Origin: Prochlorococcus sp. AG-355-O17
Lineage (GTDB): Bacteria; Cyanobacteriota; Cyanobacteriia; PCC-6307; Cyanobiaceae
Direction: 5' to 3'
NCBI GenBank assembly: GCA_003280655.1
Contig: QCEK01000003.1
Location: 1-64,000, forward strand
Length of the DNA: 64,000 bases
The position numbers and the translations under genes are program-made. The first letter of the stretch is position 1; every line of letters begins with the position of its first letter. The notes below the pieces were generated by a model. That model was not told the DNA's origin. It searched no databases and worked only from the letters and a program-made list of their open reading frames with translations. Shown piece after piece: positions 11,271-19,224 of this stretch.

Positions 11271-12380
11271 TTAAATCGCAAATCTATCTAAACTAAATTT
11301 TTCTAAAAAGCTTTTTTCTATTTCATTGAGATTTTTATTTTGAACTATTTTCAAAAGAAGATCACTTGTTATTGCAGCAAATAAAACTCCATTTCTGTAA
11401 TGTCCTGTAGCTATAAAAAGATTTTCAATTTTTGATTTTCCAATTATTGGTTTTAGATCTGGTGTGCAAGGTCTAAATCCCCACCAATGTTCCATTTGTG
11501 GCCAATTAATAGCTTCTGGCAATAAGGAGCGAATGCCTTCTTGCAGTTGTTTTATTCCATTAGGAGTATTGCCTTGATTAAATTTTGAATCTTTTTCAAC
11601 TGTCGCTCCAACTATGATAAGTCCATCATTACGGGGCACTAGATAAGTTTTTGGACCAAACATAACTCTTTTCAAAAAATTTGTTGGACCCTGTATTGAT
11701 AGCATTTGTCCCTTTACAGGAAAGACTGGAATCTTATTAAAAATTTTTTTACTCCAAGCACCGCTGCATATAATTGCTTTTTCGCAGTTAATTTTTTTTA
11801 TTTCCCCAGTGGCACATAAAACTGTTGCTCCTGTAATTTTGTTTTTTTCGAATGTCAAATCCTCTACTTCTGATCCCTCTTGAAATTCGACTCCATGCAA
11901 GGAGCATGCTATCTCAAGAGCACGCATCAGTCTTCTTCGGTTATCTATTTGACCATCTTGTTCAAAAAGTAAACCATGTTTCCAAATAGAATTAATTCCA
12001 TTAATTTCTGTTTGAAGATCTTTGTGATTTAAATATTTTCCATATTTTAAAGTGGGAAACTCTTCAAGATCTTCTTTGTTTTTAAAAGGTACTATAATGC
12101 CACATTTTTTTAAACCGCATTTAATATTACTATCTTGTTCAATACTTTTTATCCATTTTGGAATTAGACTTTGACTTTCTTGGCCAAATTTAAGTAATTC
12201 ATCTTCGAGCCCTTCGGCATGAGTAGCTAACATTCCTGCAGCAACGAATCCAGCAGATTCATTTCTGTTTTTGCTTAAAACTAAAACTTTGAAGTTATTT
12301 CTAGAAAATTCATACGCAATAGATAAACCTAAAAGTCCACCGCCAATGATTAAGATTGAATTTTTGGTTTCTTGTGCCAT
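11271..12380 (-). CDS. thiO: FAD-dependent glycine oxidase / ThiO-like amino acid oxidase
   Basis: This is a flavoprotein of the DAO family, 369 residues long. It has the dinucleotide-binding motif IGGGLLG near the N-terminus (about residues 12-18) and the C-terminal family stretch GHYRNGVLFAAITSDLL. ThiO oxidises glycine to the imine used to build the thiamine thiazole ring. The family also includes D-amino acid oxidases, so the exact substrate is inferred. It is divergent from gatB. Confidence 0.8.
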   Translation of the reverse strand: MAQETKNSILIIGGGLLGLSIAYEFSRNNFKVLVLSKNRNESAGFVAAGMLATHAEGLEDELLKFGQESQSLIPKWIKSIEQDSNIKCGLKKCGIIVPFKNKEDLEEFPTLKYGKYLNHKDLQTEINGINSIWKHGLLFEQDGQIDNRRRLMRALEIACSLHGVEFQEGSEVEDLTFEKNKITGATVLCATGEIKKINCEKAIICSGAWSKKIFNKIPVFPVKGQMLSIQGPTNFLKRVMFGPKTYLVPRNDGLIIVGATVEKDSKFNQGNTPNGIKQLQEGIRSLLPEAINWPQMEHWWGFRPCTPDLKPIIGKSKIENLFIATGHYRNGVLFAAITSDLLLKIVQNKNLNEIEKSFLEKFSLDRFAI

Positions 12381-12459
12381 TTAATAATTAATATTTTTAT
12401 TTGTGTTTTGGTCCTCTTTTCCTTTATATCCAATAATATTAATAAAGAGACTTTTTATA

Positions 12460-13932
12460 ATGAACAATTTGGAATCTTGGGAAGCTGTGATCGGTTTGGA
12501 AACTCATGTACAGCTTGATACGAAAAGTAAAATATTCACATCTGCGTCAACAGCTTTTGGTGATGCACCTAATACTCATATAGATCCTGTAGTTTGTGGG
12601 TTGCCAGGAACTCTTCCAGTGTTGAACGAGACTGTTCTTGAGTATGCTGTTAAAACCTCGTTAGCATTAAATTTGAATGTTGCAGAACATTGTAAATTTG
12701 ATAGAAAACAATATTTTTATCCTGATCTGCCTAAAAATTATCAAATTTCACAATTTGATGAACCACTAGCTGAAAATGGCTGGTTAGAGGTTGAAATAAT
12801 TGAAAAGGATAAAGAACCTTACATCAAAAAAATTGGCATAGAAAGGCTTCATATGGAAGAAGACGCCGGAAAACTAGTCCATTCAGGAAGTGATAGATTA
12901 GCTGGCTCTAAGTATTCTTTAGTTGATTACAATCGTGCCGGAATAGCACTTTGTGAGATTGTAAGTAAACCAGATATTAGATCTGGTAAAGAGGCATCTG
13001 AATATGCTTCAGAGATTAGAAGAACAGTTAGATATCTAGGAGTATCAGACGGAAATATGCAAGAGGGTTCATTACGGTGTGATGTCAATATTTCAGTTAG
13101 AAAAGGACCTAACGCTCCTTTTGGTACCAAAGTGGAAATAAAAAATATGAATTCATTTTCTGCAATTCAAAAGGCTTGTGATTATGAAATAGCCAGACAA
13201 ATAGAAGTTTATGAAAATGGAGGAAAAATTTTCCAAGAAACAAGATTATGGGATGAATCTAAGCAATTAACGAAAAGTATGAGATTAAAAGAAGGTAGCA
13301 GTGACTATAGATATTTTCCTGATCCTGATTTAGGTCCAATTGAAATAACAAAAGCCCAACAAGAAATATGGTTTAAAGAGCTACCAGAATTACCTTCAAA
13401 CAAAAGAAATAAATATGTAAGTAAATTTGGGTTGTCTGCATATGATGCAAGGGTAATTTCTGATGAAATAAGCATGGCAAACTTTTTTGAAGAAACAGTG
13501 GCAAATGGTGCCGAGGCTAAACTAGCTTCAAATTGGGTAACAAGTGATATTGTGGGCTATTTAAAATCAAACAAACTAAGTTTTAGTGAATTAAAGCTTA
13601 GTCCTGCAAATCTAGCTGAAATGATTAGCATGATTTCAAAAAATATAATTAGTGGAAAAATTGCAAAAGAAATTTTACCTGAACTTATTCAAAAAAATAT
13701 CTCTCCGAAAAAATTAGTTGAAGAAAAAGGGTTGGCCATGATATCTGATTCTTCAAGTATTTTACCAATAATTGATGAACTTATAAATGAGCATTCAAAT
13801 GAAGTTCAAGCATTTAAAAATGGCAAAACTAAGTTGCTTGGTTTTTTTGTTGGTCAACTTATGAAAAGAACCAAAGGTAAAGCTGACCCGAAACTTGTAA
13901 ATAAACTTCTTATGGAAAAATTGAATAGCTAA
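12460..13932 (+). CDS. gatB: Aspartyl/glutamyl-tRNA amidotransferase subunit B
   Basis: This is the tRNA-binding and activating subunit of GatCAB, which converts Glu-tRNA-Gln (or Asp-tRNA-Asn) to the amide form. The protein has the signatures WEAVIGLETHVQL and YFYPDLPKNYQISQ, and a C-terminal YqeY-like tail ending GQLMKRTKGKADP. The frame opens at 12403, but the ATG at 12460 is preferred. It is preceded by an AATAAAGAGA stretch and puts the family N-terminus at the right place, giving 490 residues. Confidence 0.95.
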   Translation: MNNLESWEAVIGLETHVQLDTKSKIFTSASTAFGDAPNTHIDPVVCGLPGTLPVLNETVLEYAVKTSLALNLNVAEHCKFDRKQYFYPDLPKNYQISQFDEPLAENGWLEVEIIEKDKEPYIKKIGIERLHMEEDAGKLVHSGSDRLAGSKYSLVDYNRAGIALCEIVSKPDIRSGKEASEYASEIRRTVRYLGVSDGNMQEGSLRCDVNISVRKGPNAPFGTKVEIKNMNSFSAIQKACDYEIARQIEVYENGGKIFQETRLWDESKQLTKSMRLKEGSSDYRYFPDPDLGPIEITKAQQEIWFKELPELPSNKRNKYVSKFGLSAYDARVISDEISMANFFEETVANGAEAKLASNWVTSDIVGYLKSNKLSFSELKLSPANLAEMISMISKNIISGKIAKEILPELIQKNISPKKLVEEKGLAMISDSSSILPIIDELINEHSNEVQAFKNGKTKLLGFFVGQLMKRTKGKADPKLVNKLLMEKLNS

Positions 13933-13935
13933 AGC

Positions 13936-14553
13936 CTAAAGATGCGCTTTTATCGTATTGATCCATTTATTTTGATCATCCGAATTATCTAAAATAATAT
14001 CTGAAAATTTTCTTTTTTCTTCGAAACTTAATTGAAAATTTATCAATTTATATGCTTCTTTTTCGCTAATTTTATCTCTTGTGATAAGCCTTTTTTTTTG
14101 TACTTCTTTAGGACATTTGACTAACCATATTTCAGTGCAAATATCTTCAAATTTTGCTTCAAACAATAATGGAATAACCAATACTATACTTTGATTATTT
14201 TTGTATTGACTGCATTCTTCTATCATTTTTTCTTTTATTAAGGGGTGAAGCAGTTTTTCAATCCATTCCTTGCTTTCTGAATGTTTAAAAATAATGTTCC
14301 TTAAAAGTTTTCTGTTTATTTCCCTTTCTGAATTGTTCTTATTATCAATAATTTTATTTCCAAAATAATCTAAAATTTTCTTATATCCATAGGTGTTTGG
14401 TTTGATTAATTCTCTTGATAAATGATCTGCATCTAATATTGGTATGTTTTTATGATTTCTAATGTAATTAGTTATGGTTGTTTTCCCACTTGCAATACCA
14501 CCTGTTAAACCAATTCTTCTTTGGTTATTTTTTGATTTTTGAAGAATATCCAT
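13936..14553 (-). CDS. coaE: Dephospho-CoA kinase
   Basis: This enzyme catalyses the last step of coenzyme A synthesis, phosphorylating the 3'-OH of dephospho-CoA. The 205-residue protein has the P-loop GLTGGIASGKTT (about residues 15-26) and the LIKPNTYG and VIPLLFEA family stretches. It converges on gatB with a 3-bp gap. Confidence 0.95.
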   Translation of the reverse strand: MDILQKSKNNQRRIGLTGGIASGKTTITNYIRNHKNIPILDADHLSRELIKPNTYGYKKILDYFGNKIIDNKNNSEREINRKLLRNIIFKHSESKEWIEKLLHPLIKEKMIEECSQYKNNQSIVLVIPLLFEAKFEDICTEIWLVKCPKEVQKKRLITRDKISEKEAYKLINFQLSFEEKRKFSDIILDNSDDQNKWINTIKAHL

Positions 14554-14629
14554 ATAATTAATAATAATCTAATTACTTAGTTTCTTTAGTATTAAAGAGT
14601 AGTTAGTATGAATTAAAATACCAAAAAGT

Positions 14630-15868
14630 TTGAGCCAGTTAGCCTCCAATTGGTCGTTTGTTGATGACATTAAGGTAACACCTAAGGGGTTTCTTTTTGC
14701 TGGGATATCTGCTGGCTTAAAAGCTTCTAATAAAAAAGATTTAGCACTAATACTCGCTCCAGAAGGAAGTATTTTTAGTGGGATGTTTACCCAATCAATA
14801 GTTCGAGCTTCTTGTGTGGATATTTGTGAGGAAAGGATTCAAACAACTTCAGGTTTTGTAAGAGCAATACTAATTAATTCTGGTCAAGCAAATGCATGTA
14901 CAGGAAATCTTGGCATTCAACATTTTCAAATTGCTACAGGCAAGATTGCGGAACTTTTAGAAATAAAAGAAGAAGAAGTTTTAATGTGCTCAACTGGTGT
15001 AATTGGTGTTCCAATACAAATCAATGATTTAGTAAAAAATCTACCGAATTTAGTTAGAGATTTAAAGGGTAATAATTTTCAAAATGCAGCAGAAGCAATT
15101 TTAACTACTGATTTGACTTTGAAAAAAGTTTCAATAGAGACGATTATTCAAGGTAGAAAAATAAAAATAGCAGGATTTGCAAAAGGTTCAGGAATGATTT
15201 ACCCCAACATGGCTACAATGCTTGCTTTTATAACCTGTGATGCGGGTATTGAAAAAGAAGATTGGGACAAAATGATTGCTATTGCAGTTAAAAAATCTTT
15301 TAATGCAATATCAGTTGATGGAGAGACAAGCACAAATGATTCTTTTGTTGGAATAAATGCAGGAGAGAAAATTGAAAGAAGGTTTTTCCCAATTATCCAA
15401 CAAGGGATTGATATCGTATGTCAAAACTTGGCAAAAAAAATTGCACGTGATGGAGAGGGAGCAAATTGTTTATTAGAAGTTTTGGTTCAAGGAGCAAAAA
15501 ATACTGATGATGCAATTGTCATCGCGAAATCTATTTGTAATTCTGCCTTAGTAAAAACTGCGATACATGGTTGTGATCCGAATTGGGGACGAATCATTTC
15601 TGCCGCAGGCAATTCTGGAGTTAAATTTAATTTATATGAGGTTGACTTGTATATAGGAAACGCTCAGATTTTGGAAAAAGGCAAGTTAAATAAATATGAT
15701 CCACAAAAAGTCACAGACTATATTAAGTCCAGAATGAGAGGAAGATATTTAGTTGATGATATTGTAAAAATTATGATCAATTTAAATTCTGGTGAATCGA
15801 AAGGCACTGCTTGGGGGTGCGATCTTTCTAAAACGTATGTTGAAATAAATAGCGAATATACTACTTGA
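14630..15868 (+). CDS. argJ: Bifunctional ornithine acetyltransferase / N-acetylglutamate synthase
   Basis: This enzyme recycles the acetyl group in arginine synthesis. The 412-residue precursor self-cleaves before T196 in the PNMATMLAF motif, giving alpha and beta chains. The start is a TTG at 14630. The last codons (N-S-E-Y-T-T, TGA stop) lie in a 19-bp sequence that is repeated 2.37 kb downstream with a TAA stop in phase. The present 3' end therefore appears to be one side of an insertion boundary. The enzyme itself looks intact. Confidence 0.95.
   Translation: MSQLASNWSFVDDIKVTPKGFLFAGISAGLKASNKKDLALILAPEGSIFSGMFTQSIVRASCVDICEERIQTTSGFVRAILINSGQANACTGNLGIQHFQIATGKIAELLEIKEEEVLMCSTGVIGVPIQINDLVKNLPNLVRDLKGNNFQNAAEAILTTDLTLKKVSIETIIQGRKIKIAGFAKGSGMIYPNMATMLAFITCDAGIEKEDWDKMIAIAVKKSFNAISVDGETSTNDSFVGINAGEKIERRFFPIIQQGIDIVCQNLAKKIARDGEGANCLLEVLVQGAKNTDDAIVIAKSICNSALVKTAIHGCDPNWGRIISAAGNSGVKFNLYEVDLYIGNAQILEKGKLNKYDPQKVTDYIKSRMRGRYLVDDIVKIMINLNSGESKGTAWGCDLSKTYVEINSEYTT
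15848..15866 (+). repeat. Left copy of 19-bp direct repeat (argJ 3' end)
   Basis: The sequence AATAGCGAATATACTACTT encodes the last six argJ residues. It is repeated perfectly at 18215-18233, and the flanking bases differ on both sides. The copies bracket the restriction-modification pair, as an attachment-site duplication or a homology-mediated insertion would. Confidence 0.85.
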
Positions 15869-15875
15869 TTCAAAA

Positions 15876-15892
15876 CCATTGCAGGGCAATGG
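15876..15892. other. Perfect hairpin just after argJ
   Basis: The arms CCATTGC and GCAATGG enclose a 3-nt loop 7 bp after the argJ stop. There is no T-run after it, so it is not a canonical intrinsic terminator. The half CAATGGATT (15887-15895) recurs near the right island end (18188-18196), so it may belong to the island boundary. Confidence 0.4.
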
Positions 15893-15913
15893 ATTCTAGC
15901 GATTTAAATTATA

Positions 15914-15928
15914 TATAACAGTGTTATA
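15914..15928. repeat. Palindrome TATAACA-G-TGTTATA at left island end
   Basis: This is a 15-bp perfect palindrome with one central base. Its right half, GTGTTATA, is the reverse complement of the TATAACAC motif found at 18089-18096 and 18151-18158. It could be a recombinase or regulator binding site. Confidence 0.45.
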
Positions 15929-15984
15929 ACCCTTGATTTCTACATATTTTTATTTTTTTGATATCTAATATCTTGAACTATCAA

Positions 15985-17034
15985 TTAGATTTGATACCCT
16001 CTTGATTGAATAAATTGATTTATATATCTATTTTCAGAGGATGGAAATTCAATCTTAATTTGTTTTTTTAGTGAATTTATTATTTTATTGCCTAATTTGC
16101 TCTGATATTTAGAATTCATACATTTTGAATACCAATTACTTAATTCAGACAAAGTTATGATCGACTGAATTTGAGATTTTATTCCAAGTTGATTAATTAT
16201 TGATGAAATAATTTTATGTTCTGCATCTTTACAAACGATTATTATTCTATCTGCTTGAATTGATTGATTAATATCAAAAGCAATCTCTTCAGTTAAAGAT
16301 ATGTGTTTTATTTGTATGGCAAGGCCAAAGTTTGCCCACATATCAAGACCTCTATCAGCAGCATTTGTAATTCCAACTCGAAATAGTTTTGCAGGGTATT
16401 CATTTGATGCAAAGGGATTATTTAATCCAAATATTTTTTTAGTGAAGTCTTCAAAATCATTAATTAACTCTTTTTTATCATTATTGATTTGCAACTTTAT
16501 TTTTATTCCCATTTCTTCAATTAAATTCGAAAAAAGAGAATAAACAGTAATTTCATAGATTTTATCAATACTTCTTTTTAGGCCAGGTTTTGATGAGAAA
16601 TTATTTAGAAATTCATTCAATTTAAATGTTAAAGAATTATTTTGGTCGCAGTAATTTAAAGCATCTGAAAGATCTGAAAATTTGTTTTTAAATCTTTTAT
16701 AGATATAAGCTTCAACATTCCCATTATTTTTTTTGTTTTCAATAGCAAGTTCTTTAAGCAACTCTGGAGGAATTGCGTTTTTGTTGAAGAGGTCATCTTG
16801 ATATTTTTGCGATGAAGTTGATATCCTTCCTACTAATAATTTGCAAATTTCATCTCTCCATTTTTTTGATTCATTTCTGTAGGTTTCTAAATCTTCTATT
16901 TCGAAATCACTAAACACTCTATCTCTAAACAATATTTCAGCAATTTGTATGGGTTTGTAAAAATGAACTCTACTTTTTTTTATTAACGAATCTAAGGCAA
17001 TTTTACTTGTTGAATTATCAAAATTTTCACTCAT
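15985..17034 (-). CDS. Type II restriction endonuclease, HaeII-like candidate
   Basis: The 349-residue protein is encoded directly behind a cytosine methyltransferase, with a 4-bp ATGA overlap (17031-17034), the usual arrangement of a type II pair. The stretch RGLDMWANFGLAIQIKH (D231 ... Q241-x-K243) resembles a PD-(D/E)xK-type core with Q in place of E. From memory it recalls the HaeII family, which cuts RGCGCY, but that assignment is tentative. No frameshift is visible, so the enzyme may be active. It is co-directional with, and translationally coupled to, the methyltransferase. Confidence 0.65.
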   Translation of the reverse strand: MSENFDNSTSKIALDSLIKKSRVHFYKPIQIAEILFRDRVFSDFEIEDLETYRNESKKWRDEICKLLVGRISTSSQKYQDDLFNKNAIPPELLKELAIENKKNNGNVEAYIYKRFKNKFSDLSDALNYCDQNNSLTFKLNEFLNNFSSKPGLKRSIDKIYEITVYSLFSNLIEEMGIKIKLQINNDKKELINDFEDFTKKIFGLNNPFASNEYPAKLFRVGITNAADRGLDMWANFGLAIQIKHISLTEEIAFDINQSIQADRIIIVCKDAEHKIISSIINQLGIKSQIQSIITLSELSNWYSKCMNSKYQSKLGNKIINSLKKQIKIEFPSSENRYINQFIQSRGYQI

Positions 17035-17987
17035 ACTGCCATTGGAATTTGTTCGAATCTATTAGTGCATTTCCTTTGTTCTTTTAAACTTTCTATCATT
17101 TGATGAGCGATTAATTTAATAACTGGAACTGTTACTGAGTTACCTGCTATTTTTCTCAACTGAGAGTAAGGAACATTAATAATATAGTTTTCGGGAAAAC
17201 CTTGTAATCTCATCATTTCTCGACTAGTTAATCTTCTTATCCCGTTGACAACTAGATAGTTATAACTTCCACCTGCCCTTAAAGCACAAGAGTATGGAAG
17301 CGCAGATATGTTACCTCCAATGTTTTCGTGCCAAATTGAAGGTATTGGTGCTTCTTTTTTTAATCCATTAAGTCTTTTTTGTTTAAGTCTTTCTGATAAA
17401 AAGTAATTTGATGGAACATTACTATCGTTTTCTAATACTTCTTCAAGTGATTTGAATTTTCCAAGTTTGGTCGGAAATGAAAAATTAATGCGGTTTTTAA
17501 AACCAACTATGTAAATTCTTTCTCTTTTTTGGGGAATACCAAAATCTAATGAATTTAAAATTTGGTAATAAATTGTATATCCTAAATCTTCTAAACAATT
17601 TTTTATTGTTTTAAAAGTTTTACCTTTATCATGATTTTTAAGTCTTTTTACATTTTCTAATAAAAATGCTTGAGGCCTTTTTTCTTTTAATATTTCATGA
17701 ATATTAAAAAATAAAGTTCCTCTAGTATCTTTAAAACCAAGTTCTTTTCCGGCGATACTGAAAGGTTGACATGGAAATCCTGCCAAAAGAATATCGTGAT
17801 CAGGAATGTCTTTTGGGTTGATTAAATTAATATCTCCGAAAGGTATTTCTCCAAAATTTGCCTCATATATTTTTTGTGCATATGGGTCTATCTCACTAGA
17901 AAAAACATTTTTACAACCAAAAGACTCAAATCCCAGTCGCAACCCTCCTGCTCCAGCAAATAAATCTATTGTTTTGTAATTTTGCAT
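17031..17987 (-). CDS. DNA (cytosine-5-)-methyltransferase
   Basis: This modification enzyme adds a methyl group to C5 of cytosine, shielding the host's sites from the partner endonuclease. The 318-residue protein shows the ordered C5-MTase motifs: I (LFAGAGGLRLGF, residues 9-20), IV (GFPCQPFSIAG with catalytic C73), VI (ENV 111-113), VIII (QKRER 152-156) and X (GNSVTVPV). It is transcribed first, with the endonuclease after it. Recognition specificity cannot be read from the sequence by eye. It lies within the repeat-bounded islet at the argJ end. Confidence 0.93.
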   Translation of the reverse strand: MQNYKTIDLFAGAGGLRLGFESFGCKNVFSSEIDPYAQKIYEANFGEIPFGDINLINPKDIPDHDILLAGFPCQPFSIAGKELGFKDTRGTLFFNIHEILKEKRPQAFLLENVKRLKNHDKGKTFKTIKNCLEDLGYTIYYQILNSLDFGIPQKRERIYIVGFKNRINFSFPTKLGKFKSLEEVLENDSNVPSNYFLSERLKQKRLNGLKKEAPIPSIWHENIGGNISALPYSCALRAGGSYNYLVVNGIRRLTSREMMRLQGFPENYIINVPYSQLRKIAGNSVTVPVIKLIAHQMIESLKEQRKCTNRFEQIPMAV

Positions 17988-18088
17988 ATTTGAATTATAA
18001 GTTTTTTTTCTAGTTTGATAACTTATTAATTTCGAAGAACAATATTTTTCATTAAAAAATATTTATTTTCCAACTGTTGTAGCACTTT

Positions 18089-18158
18089 TATAACACCACC
18101 TTAGTAATAGCAGTCGCTTTGACCCTGTCAAAAATGGTTTGTAACACCTATATAACAC
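18089..18158. repeat. TATAACAC motif cluster upstream of the methyltransferase
   Basis: TATAACAC occurs at 18089-18096 and 18151-18158, and the related GTAACACC at 18141-18148. They lie in the 240-bp region upstream of the methyltransferase that holds no other gene. They may be operators of the R-M genes or arm sites for the islet. Confidence 0.4.
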
Positions 18159-18214
18159 TAATCTTAGAACAAAGAACCTAGTGATACCAATGGATTTGCC
18201 GGTATATTTGTATC

Positions 18215-18233
18215 AATAGCGAATATACTACTT
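18215..18233 (+). repeat. Right copy of 19-bp direct repeat
   Basis: This is an identical copy of 15848-15866. In the argJ frame it reads N-S-E-Y-T-T followed by TAA at 18233-18235, a fossil of an argJ terminus. It also contains the stop codon of the small minus-strand gene at 18228. The ancestral argJ and that gene would therefore have overlapped tail to tail by 8 bp. Confidence 0.85.
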
Positions 18234-18470
18234 AAATTTTAGTAAATCTAATGGTAGATATTCATTAATATAGAGAAAAAGTATTGTAAAAGTTCCAATT
18301 ACCGAGCCTATAAAACCCCCAAAAAAATTAACCAATAATCCAGATTGTCTAATTATTGTTTCTTCGTTTTCTTCTTCATCAAAATTAGGAGAATCAACTA
18401 CTTTTAAGCGCTGATTGGTTGTTGGTTGTTTAAGTTGTTGGTGTCGGATGAGTGCTTCGAAATCAGGCAT
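18228..18470 (-). CDS. Small hypothetical protein with one C-terminal membrane segment
   Basis: I do not recognise a family. From the preferred ATG (18470) it has 80 residues: a polar, acidic N-terminal half (EEENEE) and one hydrophobic segment rich in glycine and phenylalanine (NFFGGFIGSVIGTFTILFLYI) near the C-terminus. A start at 18494 is also possible. The 5' part overlaps the end of the ParA-like gene out of frame by 67 bp (91 bp with the longer start). Being next to ParA, it could be a membrane partner, but that is only inference. The stop codon lies in the 19-bp repeat. Confidence 0.55.
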   Translation of the reverse strand: MPDFEALIRHQQLKQPTTNQRLKVVDSPNFDEEENEETIIRQSGLLVNFFGGFIGSVIGTFTILFLYINEYLPLDLLKFK

Positions 18471-19075
18471 GGAATTTGTGAGGCAATTGAACAATAAGCA
18501 GACCAGCCCGTCATTCGACGAGGATCTGATCTACCTAAATCGTCTACAGCTTCAAATACAGCATTGCCCGAAGCTTCTGCTTTATCAAAAGCTGAAAGTA
18601 ATGGTATAAATGTATCAAAAACATACAAACCAAAATTTTCTAGAGCTGCTTTGGCTTGTTGCGCTGCTTTTTGCTGTCTAAAATCAACTTTTACTATTAC
18701 TACTGCATGGTTAACTTTTAAGTTGCTTAATAAATTAGCTAGTTCAACAGTTAATTCTACTGATCTTGCTTTTGCAGTGGTAGGTAAGATAACTAAATCT
18801 GAACCATACGCTAAGTGTTTTAGTTCTTCTTGATCACTACTAGCCTGGCCATCAGTTATTACAATTTCTGATGATCGTGATGCTTTAGCAGCTGAACTAA
18901 CCGGGAAAACTGGAAATGGAAGATTGCCTCTTGATGCGTACGCTAGAGCAGATCTATTTTTGTCGGCATCGACTATGCAAACTTTTTTACCTTCAGAATG
19001 CCAAACACTTGCAAGGTGAATACTCGTACAGGTCTTGGCCACCCCCCCTTTTTGTCCGCAAACGGTAATGAACAA
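18404..19075 (-). CDS. ParA/MinD-like P-loop ATPase
   Basis: This is a deviant Walker ATPase of 223 residues with KGGVAKTCTS at residues 9-18, the switch stretch VDADKNRSA and a later ITDGQASS motif. The family positions chromosomes, plasmids or protein complexes such as carboxysomes. No ParB or partition site is nearby, so an orphan ParA that places some cytoplasmic cargo is plausible. The C-terminal tail (about 25 residues, rich in S/N/Q) overlaps the downstream small membrane-protein gene out of frame. Confidence 0.85.
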   Translation of the reverse strand: MFITVCGQKGGVAKTCTSIHLASVWHSEGKKVCIVDADKNRSALAYASRGNLPFPVFPVSSAAKASRSSEIVITDGQASSDQEELKHLAYGSDLVILPTTAKARSVELTVELANLLSNLKVNHAVVIVKVDFRQQKAAQQAKAALENFGLYVFDTFIPLLSAFDKAEASGNAVFEAVDDLGRSDPRRMTGWSAYCSIASQIPCLISKHSSDTNNLNNQQPISA

Positions 19076-19224
19076 TTTTTTATTTTTATTTCTTCTACTT
19101 TGGAGAATAATTTCTTAATGTCAAGAGAAATTGATTTTTAATGCTTTAAAACTTATTTTTTGAAATATTTTAAAGAAGTTAATATTTTAGATAACCTTAT
19201 AAAGTTCCTTATTTAAATTGGCTA

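Larger units (their letters stand above)
15867..18214. mobile_element. Putative R-M islet inserted at the argJ 3' end
   Basis: This is about 2.35 kb between two perfect 19-bp direct repeats. It holds only a C5-cytosine methyltransferase and a restriction endonuclease, with no recombinase. Removing it together with one repeat copy would restore argJ ending in TAA, directly convergent with the small gene at 18228. Near-symmetric TATAACAC motifs lie about 55 bp inside each repeat. Element status is inferred from these boundaries. Confidence 0.6.

Noticed and set aside
12403-12459. Upstream extension of gatB
   Set aside because: The extra residues are hydrophobic and unlike GatB; the ATG at 12460 has the ribosome site and the family N-terminus.
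15876-15892. Hairpin after argJ as an ordinary intrinsic terminator
   Set aside because: There is no T-run after the stem, and the sequence lies inside the islet rather than in the ancestral argJ end.
18123-18182. 15-codon ORF beginning ATG-GTT-TGT in the methyltransferase upstream region
   Set aside because: Too short, no ribosome site, and it overlaps the TATAACAC motifs; probably chance.
18415-18833. Plus-strand frames opposite the ParA gene
   Set aside because: They are antisense to a well-supported ATPase and have no recognisable motif.
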